From Candidatus Omnitrophota bacterium (GTDB taxonomy: Bacteria > Omnitrophota > Gorgyraeia > Pluralincolimonadales > Pluralincolimonadaceae), in the NCBI GenBank assembly GCA_041653595.1, contig JBAZFB010000034.1:1-7007 (forward strand): a DNA stretch of 7,007 bases, written 5' to 3'. Shown here in pieces: positions 1 through 6,278 of this stretch. How positions within the stretch are numbered: position 1 is the first letter of the stretch; each line of letters opens with the position of its first letter. The notes below the pieces were generated by a model. The model was not told the DNA's origin, searched no databases, and saw only the letters and a list, made by a program, of their open reading frames with translations. The translations under genes were made by a program, and so were the position numbers.

Positions 1-792
1 GGCCAGGTAAGAGAGGGCCTCTTTAAGCCATTTTTTGGCCCTGTCCGGGGAACCTTTCGACCTCGCGGCGCGCTTTACAGCGGCCGCCATCGCCCCTATG
101 ACGTTCTCCGGGCGCACCGATTCCCTTAAAAGTCCGGATAATATCGAAAGGGAGCGCGACGCCTGCCCGTCCATCATCGCCCCGGTCATGTCAAAGACCG
201 TCTCGTCGAGCGACCTTCCTACGAGGACCTCCACATCTTTCTTTTCGATAGCCTTGCGGTCACCGGTATAATTCGCCAGTTTATCCACCGCCATGCGCAA
301 TTTCTGCAGGTCGCTCCCGATCTTCGAAATGATCAACTCGACGGCGTCGCGGCCCATATCTTTCTTGAAAAAGGCGGCCTTCCCGAGGATATAACGCCTG
401 AGGTTTTCCCCGCTTAAGTTCTCGAAGTCCCGGACTTCGGCTAATTTTGATAATCCGGAAAGGAAAGGGTCGCCGGCCGCATCCCTGGGCGACAGGCCGG
501 CCGTCATTACCAGGATAGTGGTCACGGACGGGTTCCCGGCGTAATTCATCACCGAATCTTTTCCTTCCTGCGGCAGTTTATCTATGTCCCTTATCACGAC
601 GAAACGGGCGGGGCTGAGGAACGGGTTCGTATTTACGGCGTCCTGGAAAGTGTGGGGGTCAAACTGGTCCGGATAGAATATATTGTAATTGAGGTCGGGA
701 TTCCCTCCGGAGAGGGTCTTATCTTTCAGTTCGCGGAGGGTCTCTTCCTTAAGGGCGTTCTCTGTTCCTAAAAAGAGGAAAATACCTACCAA
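1..792 (-). CDS. holA: DNA polymerase III delta subunit, N-terminal 264 residues (3' end outside window)
   Basis: The clamp-loader subunit that opens the beta sliding clamp during replication. The open frame has no ATG near its start, so I translated it from the sequence. It begins MVGIFLFLGTENALKEE, matching the delta N-terminus (usually LFxGEExxLxEE); the degenerate AAA+ domain I runs to about 140. NPFLS (56-60), before the strand RFVVIRDIDKL, is at the position of the hydrophobic clamp-binding residues (SLF in E. coli). Domain II carries GSDLQKLRMAVDKLANY (159-175), a delta hallmark, and the collar domain (from about 200) is cut off, lacking an estimated 60-80 residues. The start is TTG at 790-792: the frame has a TAA upstream and no ATG or GTG between. 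GAGGA abuts the TTG and AAAGGA lies 10 bases upstream. It overlaps lptE by 7 bases, implying coupled translation. Confidence 0.93.
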   Translation of the reverse strand, partial: MVGIFLFLGTENALKEETLRELKDKTLSGGNPDLNYNIFYPDQFDPHTFQDAVNTNPFLSPARFVVIRDIDKLPQEGKDSVMNYAGNPSVTTILVMTAGLSPRDAAGDPFLSGLSKLAEVRDFENLSGENLRRYILGKAAFFKKDMGRDAVELIISKIGSDLQKLRMAVDKLANYTGDRKAIEKKDVEVLVGRSLDETVFDMTGAMMDGQASRSLSILSGLLRESVRPENVIGAMAAAVKRAARSKGSPDRAKKWLKEALSYLA

Positions 793-1340
793 TCCTCGAC
801 GGTCCTTTCGACGATCCTTTTTGCCAGGTCCGCGATCGCGTTGTTAATAGCGGCGTCTTCGGATACGGAATTCGGCCCGGACTGGTTGTATTCGAAGAAA
901 CCCACAAATCCTTTTTCGCTCCAGGTTTTCTTCCCCTGGGACACGTTCTCAAGCGACATATCGACTATGATATTGGCCCTGTACTCGGCGACATTCTCGC
1001 TTTTCTGGTCGTATCTCAACGGCTGTTTGTCGAAATTGATGAGCGCGCCGCTCAAGACCAGGTCGGCATCGTCCTCTCTCGAGACGACCTTCAGGTACCC
1101 GTCCACGAGGAACCTGTCTATTATCGCGTCGGTCACCTTCGTCTCCATCCCGGCGCGGTATAACCTGTAAGGGTTGGCGTCCGAATATTCCCTTTCGATG
1201 TTCAGGTCGACCTTGTTATCAAAAGGTCTTATGAATATCCTGGTGGCTTTCTTATAGGCGGTGGTATGGGTAGCGTAACCGCATCCCGCGAGCGAGGCGG
1301 CGCAGAAGATCGCCAACAGGAATATGAGCCGCCTTTTCAT
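786..1340 (-). CDS. lptE: LptE-like lipopolysaccharide-assembly lipoprotein
   Basis: 184 residues with a lipoprotein signal peptide ending in lipobox LAGC (17-20); mature protein starts CGY, the family's characteristic beginning. LptE sits in the outer membrane as a plug inside the LptD barrel and helps deliver lipopolysaccharide to the cell surface. The body fits the small alpha/beta LptE fold: RIFIRPFDN (34-42), a helical segment around 62-80 (ETKVTDAIIDRFLVDGYLKV), strands with DADLVLSGALINF, and a C-terminal helix AAINNAIADLAKRIVERTVE. The sequence family is divergent, so the call rests on lipobox, length, fold pattern and position directly before holA, as in leuS-lptE-holA of proteobacteria. 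The start ATG overlaps the upstream stop by 4 bases, and AGAGGA lies 10 bases upstream, within the end of the previous gene. The stop TAG (786-788) lies just inside the holA start. A different small LptE-superfamily lipoprotein is the alternative. Confidence 0.85.
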   Translation of the reverse strand: MKRRLIFLLAIFCAASLAGCGYATHTTAYKKATRIFIRPFDNKVDLNIEREYSDANPYRLYRAGMETKVTDAIIDRFLVDGYLKVVSREDDADLVLSGALINFDKQPLRYDQKSENVAEYRANIIVDMSLENVSQGKKTWSEKGFVGFFEYNQSGPNSVSEDAAINNAIADLAKRIVERTVEDW

Positions 1341-2293
1341 TTTTTCTGCTTCCTCTCTATCATCTTTAACCTTTCCTCCGCCTTCTTGGCCGTCTCCGTG
1401 TCAGGGAAATTAGTCACTATGTTCTTGTAGTATTCCCCGGCCGAGTCATACCATTTCTGTTTCCAGTAAAATTCCGCGATAGTGTAATCGCTCTCCGCCT
1501 TCTTCTCGCGCAGCGACTGGTGCATCTTATCCGCTTCGGCGGTAAGCTTCGACTCCGGATGGCGTTTCGCGAAATCCTCTATCGACTTGAGCGCCTCGTC
1601 GGTGACAGACTGGTCGTAGCTAGGTTTCAGGGACGCCTGGGAAGCGCAGAGCCCGACCTGGAAATTGGCTTCCTCGGAAAGCTTGCTCTCAGGGTGTTCA
1701 TCGACCAGTTTTTGGAACGCGAGCCTCGCCTGCTGGTAATCCCGCGCCTTCTTGTAGCATTCCCCTATCTTGAAGAGGGACTGGTCGGCGTATTTTCCGT
1801 ACGGAGCGTTATCCACAACTTTCTGGTACATCTCGATAGCCTTATATACCGACGGGAACGTCGGTATGCCCCAGAGCCTGACCTTCTCCCCGGCATAGAA
1901 TTTGCCGGCTATCTGGTATTCGCGTTCGGTCATCTCATCCAGGCGCTTAGAGAACGGATACGTCTCGATCCCTTTCTGGTAGGCGTAGAACGCCTGCTCG
2001 TATTCCTCCAACGCCTCGTAAGCCTGCCCGGCGTAATACTGCGACTCGGCGGCGAGTTCGGCCTGCGGATAAAAACGGACGAGCCTCAGGAATTCTTCCA
2101 CCGCCTTTTTGTAATCTTTCGCCTTAAAGAACTTCATCGCCCAGTCAAACTGCTCCTGGGGCGTATCCTTAACCGCCCATTTGGGATTGATCCACGTCCC
2201 GGTCTGAGGCGTCCAGATCCAGTAGGCGTGCAGCGACGGCGCCATCGAAAGGAACAGGGCCGCTGCGGTGACCGCAAAGATATATTTTCTCAT
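1337..2293 (-). CDS. bamD: BamD-like periplasmic TPR protein (outer-membrane assembly), without a lipobox
   Basis: 318 residues: a signal peptide (1-23, probable cleavage after SLHA), an aromatic stretch YWIWTPQTGTWINPKW (24-39), then repeated TPR-like helical pairs to the end. Clear repeat units begin near QEQFDWAMKFFKAKDYKKAV (46-65), AAESQYYAGQAYEALEEYEQ (81-100), ADQSLFKIGECYKKARDYQQ (169-188) and a last one near 266-295. Spacings with HPESK and FPDTE between helices resemble BamD/YfiO, which with BamA inserts beta-barrels into the outer membrane. E. coli BamD is about 245 residues and is anchored by a lipidated cysteine; here there is no cysteine near the cleavage site, so it is predicted to be soluble or anchored another way. 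Its stop overlaps the lptE start in ATGA (1337-1340), supporting an outer-membrane role. The ribosome site is weak (GAG about 8 bases upstream). CpoB/YbgF or a general TPR scaffold is the main alternative. Confidence 0.75.
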   Translation of the reverse strand: MRKYIFAVTAAALFLSMAPSLHAYWIWTPQTGTWINPKWAVKDTPQEQFDWAMKFFKAKDYKKAVEEFLRLVRFYPQAELAAESQYYAGQAYEALEEYEQAFYAYQKGIETYPFSKRLDEMTEREYQIAGKFYAGEKVRLWGIPTFPSVYKAIEMYQKVVDNAPYGKYADQSLFKIGECYKKARDYQQARLAFQKLVDEHPESKLSEEANFQVGLCASQASLKPSYDQSVTDEALKSIEDFAKRHPESKLTAEADKMHQSLREKKAESDYTIAEFYWKQKWYDSAGEYYKNIVTNFPDTETAKKAEERLKMIERKQKK

Positions 2294-2331
2294 CGTTTAT
2301 CTCGTGTTTTACCTTCGGTATAAAGACGGGC

Positions 2332-2694
2332 CTATGTCCCGGGGACCGACTTTTCTATGAAGTCGGCTACGCCCCTTCTGTCTTCTTCCGACATCTCCAT
2401 GAACTGGGCCCCGACTTCATATTGTTCGCCATACGGCCTCTTACGCACCCAGGTGATCTTCGAGACCGCCCTGACCGGCTTAGGCGCGGAAGGAACGGAT
2501 ATCTCCAGGACAAGGCGCGTAAATACCGAGATGAATTCGTTCACCAAAAGGCGGGCGCCGCCGCTGGAAATATCCCTCGATATGGCATTAACAATAGAGT
2601 TATTTGCCTGCCTTATCCCTCTATACTGCACAGACATAGTCATATTGACTCTCTGCTGCTGCCTTCTCTCAGGGAAATCATCATTCCAATACAT
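2332..2694 (-). CDS. Single-domain PilZ protein, probable c-di-GMP receptor
   Basis: A cytoplasmic protein of 120 residues that is almost entirely one PilZ domain. Both c-di-GMP contact motifs are present: RxxxR as R11-QQQ-R15 in the N-terminal loop, and DxSxxG as D41-ISSG-G46, followed by the expected beta-barrel strands and a C-terminal helix (about 103-115). Domains with both motifs generally bind cyclic di-GMP and pass the signal to a partner; PilZ of Pseudomonas type IV pili lacks them. No partner or output domain is fused, so the target is unknown. The start ATG has a good ribosome site, AAGGGGG, 6 bases upstream, directly after a near-consensus promoter. The bamD-like gene starts 38 bases downstream. 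Between comEC and envelope-assembly genes, it could link second-messenger level to pili, competence or the envelope, but this is inferred from position only. Confidence 0.93.
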   Translation of the reverse strand: MYWNDDFPERRQQQRVNMTMSVQYRGIRQANNSIVNAISRDISSGGARLLVNEFISVFTRLVLEISVPSAPKPVRAVSKITWVRKRPYGEQYEVGAQFMEMSEEDRRGVADFIEKSVPGT

Positions 2695-2717
2695 CTATTT
2701 CCCCCTTCGTAGAATCA

Positions 2718-2746
2718 ATTTTATACTTCAAAGTGCTATTTGTCAA
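2718..2746 (-). promoter_or_regulatory. Strong sigma70-type promoter at the end of comEC, driving pilZ onward
   Basis: Minus strand TTGACA (2741-2746, 6/6 consensus), a 17-base spacer, then TAAAAT (2718-2723, 5/6). The TGA stop of comEC (2743-2745) lies within the -35 box. The transcript should start near 2711, leaving a leader of about 17 bases that holds the pilZ ribosome site AAGGGGG (2701-2707), 6 bases from the ATG. The stretch is visibly richer in A/T than the surrounding genes. The spacer carries a small palindrome, ACTTCAAAGT (2725-2734). It probably makes pilZ, bamD-like, lptE and holA a separately expressed unit. Confidence 0.68.
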
Positions 2747-5178
2747 CGTGAAATTGTATACTTACTTTCGAAATTACCGACGGAAAGGTCTTTACCGTCG
2801 GTGACGGCGAAGACCGCCCCTCCCTTTCCGGTCCTGAAGACCTCTATCCCCTTGGCGGAAAGAAGATCGGAGAGCTCTTCAGAGCGGGCAGTCTCCCCGG
2901 CTGCTCTCCCCTGGGAGATCACGGCGTAAGACGGCTTGACCCATTCGACAAAAGCCTCTTTACCGGCGTCCATCTTCTCGCCATGGTGGGGCAGCATCAA
3001 TAAGTCCGCCTTCAGGAGCCGGGGCGAGGTGAACATAGCCTCGGATACGGCCTTGTCCCCCATGTCGCCGCAAAACAGCATGACCGGATCCCCGAATCCC
3101 ATCCTCATGGCAAGAGAGGCATCGTTTGCCGTGACTTTGGCATCCTTTACCCACCCAGCCGGAGGGCTGAAACACAGGATGCCGACGCCTTTCATCCCTT
3201 CTATTGAATCATAACGTTCCAAGATAAAACGTCTTAACCCCGGCATGCTCTTCTCTGCCCGCCTGAAACGCCTGTAAGCATAAGTATCGGCTCCCGCCCC
3301 GTTGTCGAATAGATGCCTCACCTTCATCCCTTCCAGGACCGAGGCGAGGCCTCCGACATGGTCGATGTCGGGATGGGTAAGGACCACCGCGTCCAGAACC
3401 TGCACCCCCTTTTGCCTGAGGAAAGGCAAAACCGTCCCCCTGCCGGAATCCCGGTCCTCCCCGCTCCCGGTGCCGCCGTCTATCAGCATATTGCCGCCGT
3501 AGGGGAACTCCACGAAGACTGAATCTCCGTGGCCCACGTCCAGGAAAGTGACCCTGAGCTTCCCGTCGTTCGGCCGTAAAGCCCCGGCCCATATAATTAT
3601 GTTAAAGACTGCCAGCGCCGCGGCCGAGAGTTTCAGCGGAGAGAGCTTAAACCGTTCCCGTTCCGCGAACGCGACGACAAAAAGATAATACAGGGCTATC
3701 AGGAACAGCGGGGGACTGGGAAGGTAGATATACGCGAACGGGAGTTTTGAGAAGAAACCGTTAGTGGCAAAAAGAGTCCCGCAGAAAAGCCATACCGATG
3801 CCGCGAAGACCTTAGCCGCGGGCGGAAAGATAAGGCCGAAGACGAGGAAAGGGGCGCTGGCCATGGTTATCAGGAACGAGAGCGGCACGGCGACCAGGTT
3901 CGCGGCGACCGATACCGGCGTGATTATATTGAAATAATACAGAGTGAGCGGCATAACGCCTATCCACGCGGCGAGCGAGACGAAGAAAGCCTCGAGCGCA
4001 TATCTTTTCCATTTTGCCAGGAATCGCGCGGCTATCTTCCGCTCGAAATTGAAAAACTTTTCGATCTTAGGGGTCAGATAAAGAAGCGAGATGACCGACG
4101 CGAACGAAAGCTGGAACCCTATATCAAAAAGCGCGCCTGGATCGCATGAAAGTATGACCAACGCCGCCAGCCCCAGGGAATTCGAAAGGGAATTCTCCCT
4201 CTCCAGGAGCAGGCCGAGCAAAAGCGCGATGGACATCACCGTCGCCCTCACCACCGAAGGCGTGCCGTTAGTGAGGACGGCATAAAAAACGAGGAAGGCT
4301 ATCGTGAGGATAATACAGGCCTTTTTCGGGACCCTGATGACGCTCAAAACAAGAAGGACGAGAAAAACGATAAGCCCCACATTGAGGCCGCTTATCGCTA
4401 TAAGATGGACGGTGCCGGTCCGCATGAACGCGTCATTTAAATCGCTGCCCATGCCCTGCCTCAGGCCTAAGAGTATGGCATTCAGGAAATTCGCGCTCTC
4501 TCCGGGAAGGTTCCCGGAGATGAGGCCTTCTATCTTTCCCCGCGCAATATACGCGAGGCTTACGACCGGGTTGCCTTTCCCTTTTTCGAGGATGGAGGCA
4601 TCCTGCGTTCTCGCGCTTAATATCGAGAATACGCGGTTGCGCGCGAGATAGGCGGCGTAATCGAAATCCCCGGGATTCCCCGGTCCGGCTGGCCTTGAGA
4701 GCCTTCCCTTGACAAGGATCCTGTCGCCGTATGACGGCGTATTCGTTTCCGGCCGGCGCGGTTCCCCTGTCAGGTAAATTTTTATCCTGCCGGTGACTTC
4801 ATGTTTTATCCCCCGGTCCTCCAAACGCTCCGCCACCAGGGTAAGGGTCATCTTCTTTCCGCCGTAGAAGGTCTCTCCGGCGACAGGATCGTCGGCGACT
4901 ATCCCTTCCGCGTAAACTTCCCTTGGTTCCGGCTCCGTAAAATTCTTGATATGGTTTACCGGAAGCGCCTGCCTCGCCTGTAAAAGAATGCAGCCGGTAA
5001 ACAGCAACGCGGCCGATAAACATACGAGCGAAGCGGCCTTTTTTTTAATCATAGTCGAAGCGGCTATCAGGGAAAAGACCACGGCGGCAAACATAAATAA
5101 AAAGGGGACCCGGATAATATTGCTTATCCAGATCCCCAGAGATAAGAAAAATGCCGCCCAGGCTAAGGGTGATCTCAT
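2743..5178 (-). CDS. comEC: ComEC/Rec2 DNA-uptake channel with C-terminal metallo-beta-lactamase domain
   Basis: The inner-membrane channel that carries single-stranded DNA into the cytoplasm during transformation. The 811 residues show the full three-part architecture. The N-terminal part has about three membrane segments (3-66) and a soluble OB-like domain (about 80-195) carrying the hallmark GNPGDFDYAAYLA (167-179). The multi-pass Competence domain (about 228-532) contains HLIAISGLNVG (258-268), PSVVRATVM (307-315) and FDIGFQLSFASV (351-362). The metallo-beta-lactamase-like domain (about 540-800) has FLDVGHGDS (545-553), LIDGG (565-569), THPDIDHVGG (601-610), CGD (703-705) and LPHHG (729-733), so its nuclease-type metal site looks intact. 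The SGLH motif usual in the family reads SGLN here. The Shine-Dalgarno signal before ATG 5176-5178 is weak, suggesting translation depends on the isomerase gene 25 bases upstream. The stop codon is part of the next promoter. The gene looks complete. Confidence 0.96.
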   Translation of the reverse strand: MRSPLAWAAFFLSLGIWISNIIRVPFLFMFAAVVFSLIAASTMIKKKAASLVCLSAALLFTGCILLQARQALPVNHIKNFTEPEPREVYAEGIVADDPVAGETFYGGKKMTLTLVAERLEDRGIKHEVTGRIKIYLTGEPRRPETNTPSYGDRILVKGRLSRPAGPGNPGDFDYAAYLARNRVFSILSARTQDASILEKGKGNPVVSLAYIARGKIEGLISGNLPGESANFLNAILLGLRQGMGSDLNDAFMRTGTVHLIAISGLNVGLIVFLVLLVLSVIRVPKKACIILTIAFLVFYAVLTNGTPSVVRATVMSIALLLGLLLERENSLSNSLGLAALVILSCDPGALFDIGFQLSFASVISLLYLTPKIEKFFNFERKIAARFLAKWKRYALEAFFVSLAAWIGVMPLTLYYFNIITPVSVAANLVAVPLSFLITMASAPFLVFGLIFPPAAKVFAASVWLFCGTLFATNGFFSKLPFAYIYLPSPPLFLIALYYLFVVAFAERERFKLSPLKLSAAALAVFNIIIWAGALRPNDGKLRVTFLDVGHGDSVFVEFPYGGNMLIDGGTGSGEDRDSGRGTVLPFLRQKGVQVLDAVVLTHPDIDHVGGLASVLEGMKVRHLFDNGAGADTYAYRRFRRAEKSMPGLRRFILERYDSIEGMKGVGILCFSPPAGWVKDAKVTANDASLAMRMGFGDPVMLFCGDMGDKAVSEAMFTSPRLLKADLLMLPHHGEKMDAGKEAFVEWVKPSYAVISQGRAAGETARSEELSDLLSAKGIEVFRTGKGGAVFAVTDGKDLSVGNFESKYTISR

Positions 5179-5203
5179 CTATTGCTTATTTGTAAAAAGC
5201 CTG

Positions 5204-6196
5204 TTACTTCCCCTGCTGCGCCGGAGCGGGTGCTGCCGGGGCCGCGGGTGTCCCTGCCTTAGGCTGTGCCGCCTTTGGCTCGGCCTTCGGCTGGGGAGGA
5301 ATCAAGACATCTTTATAGATCGTGACCTTATTCTTGTCTTTCAGGTCATTCAGTAGGGCCTCGAAGCTCTCCTTCTGCTTATCGGAGAGAAGCATCTGCT
5401 TCAACTGGTCCTTTATATCATCATAAGCCATCAACTTCTCAGGCTGTTTCTCGGTCACTTTTATGATGTGGTAACCGAACTGGGTCTTTACCACAGCGCT
5501 TAACTGCCCGGGTTGGAGCGCGAACGCGGCCTGCTCGAATTCGGGTACGGTCATGCCTTTGCTCAATAAACCGAGTTCCCCGCCCCTATCTTTGCTCGGG
5601 TCCTTCGATTTCTCTTTCGCGAGGGCCGCGAAATCGGCGCCTCCCTTGAGTTTAGCCAGGATATCCTTGGCCTCGGCCTCGTTGTCCACCAATATATGCG
5701 ACACCATTATCTTCTCGGGTTCCTTGAATTTATCCTTATTCGCTTCGTAGTATTTCTTCGCGTCTTCGTCCGTGACCTTGACCTTTTCCTCTATCTCTTT
5801 TTTCAGGTAGGCCTTTATCACCAGCTCTTTCTTGAGGTCATCCAGCTGTTTTTTGACGGACGGATCTTTGTCGAAACCCAGTTTCGAGGCTTCGGAATAA
5901 AGCAGCTTCTGGTTTACCATGCTGTCCAGCAGCATATCCTTATGCGCCTGCGCCACGGCCTGGTACTGCTCGGGGACGGTCTTCATCATATCGTTCACGT
6001 CGTCGATGGTTATCTTCTCGTTGCCTATCTCGGCTACGACCTTCCCGCTTTTAGCGGCCGAGGGAGCCGGCGCCTGGGCCTCGGCCTTGGAAGCCCCGGT
6101 CCCGCTTATCTCGGGTTTCTTCGCCGCGTTGCAGCCCGTAAGCGCTATGGCGGTGAAGACAGCCGCGAATACGGCAACCATCCTTAATTTTAACAT
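5204..6196 (-). CDS. Parvulin-type peptidyl-prolyl isomerase lipoprotein (SurA/PrsA-like)
   Basis: A predicted periplasmic lipoprotein of 330 residues that should catalyse prolyl cis-trans isomerisation and act as a folding chaperone for exported proteins. After a short hydrophobic signal sequence, the lipobox LTGC (19-22) gives a lipidated Cys22. A flexible Ala/Lys/Pro linker follows (about 23-52), then a SurA_N-like helical chaperone region (about 53-155). The parvulin domain (about 164-247) shows VSHILV with His167, GGELG (205-209) and QFGYHIIKV with His243, the usual parvulin core. The last 30 residues are a low-complexity Pro/Ala/Lys tail. There is one parvulin domain, as in PrsA, not two as in E. 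coli SurA. Asn at position +2 after the cysteine does not match the E. coli inner-membrane retention Asp, so outer-membrane sorting is possible but the rule may not hold here. comEC begins 25 bases downstream. The enzyme class is certain, the client proteins unknown. Confidence 0.92.
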   Translation of the reverse strand: MLKLRMVAVFAAVFTAIALTGCNAAKKPEISGTGASKAEAQAPAPSAAKSGKVVAEIGNEKITIDDVNDMMKTVPEQYQAVAQAHKDMLLDSMVNQKLLYSEASKLGFDKDPSVKKQLDDLKKELVIKAYLKKEIEEKVKVTDEDAKKYYEANKDKFKEPEKIMVSHILVDNEAEAKDILAKLKGGADFAALAKEKSKDPSKDRGGELGLLSKGMTVPEFEQAAFALQPGQLSAVVKTQFGYHIIKVTEKQPEKLMAYDDIKDQLKQMLLSDKQKESFEALLNDLKDKNKVTIYKDVLIPPQPKAEPKAAQPKAGTPAAPAAPAPAQQGK

Positions 6197-6203
6197 CGCG
6201 CTA

Positions 6204-6210
6204 CTCCTTT
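6204..6210 (-). promoter_or_regulatory. Strong Shine-Dalgarno site that fixes the isomerase start
   Basis: Minus-strand AAAGGAG sits 7 bases before the ATG at 6194-6196. This is near-ideal sequence and spacing, and it selects the internal ATG over an in-frame ATG at 6257-6259 that would add 21 residues ahead of the lipoprotein signal peptide. Confidence 0.85.
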
Positions 6211-6249
6211 CTATTATTTTTTCCGGTGGGGTCCGCAGAATAAGGCCAT

Positions 6250-6278
6250 AATATATCACACCGAACCGGCTTATTCAA
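6250..6278 (-). promoter_or_regulatory. Candidate sigma70-type promoter for the parvulin gene
   Basis: On the minus strand, TTGAAT (6273-6278) is followed after exactly 17 bases by TATATT (6250-6255), matching consensus at 4/6 and 5/6 positions. The -35 box overlaps the last base of the comEA stop codon. The expected transcript start is near 6243, giving a leader of about 47 bases before the ATG at 6194-6196. This would let the isomerase, and possibly comEC, be expressed independently of leuS-comEA. Prediction only. Confidence 0.5.

Noticed and set aside
1520..2323. Long plus-strand open frame (267 codons) opposite the bamD-like gene
   Set aside because: Its translation is Arg/Leu/Phe-rich with no recognisable domain and mirrors the codon bias of the TPR gene on the other strand, which has a signal peptide, repeats and an operon context.
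2294..2331. Possible separate promoter or terminator between pilZ and the bamD-like gene
   Set aside because: The 38-base gap has no convincing hexamer pair and no hairpin; read-through from the pilZ promoter is the simpler reading.
2357..2929. Plus-strand open frame (190 codons) spanning pilZ, the intergenic promoter and the end of comEC
   Set aside because: It runs antisense across two well-supported genes, crosses the promoter, and shows no motif or domain.
4990..5004. Lipobox-like LFTGC in ComEC (residues 59-63)
   Set aside because: It lies in the third membrane segment of a multi-pass protein, not at the end of an N-terminal signal peptide.
5696..6187. Plus-strand open frame (163 codons) opposite the parvulin gene
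   Set aside because: Repetitive Phe/Leu/Gly composition typical of the complement of a Lys/Glu-rich gene; no domain.
6197..6259. A 21-residue N-terminal extension of the isomerase from the ATG at 6257-6259
   Set aside because: It would put a charged stretch before the lipoprotein signal peptide, has no ribosome site and overlaps the predicted -10 box; the internal ATG has an ideal Shine-Dalgarno site.
6197..6270. Riboswitch or terminator between comEA and the isomerase gene
   Set aside because: Only short imperfect pairings such as CCGGT with ACCGG are present, one arm lies upstream of the predicted transcript start, and no stem followed by a T-run on the minus strand is seen.
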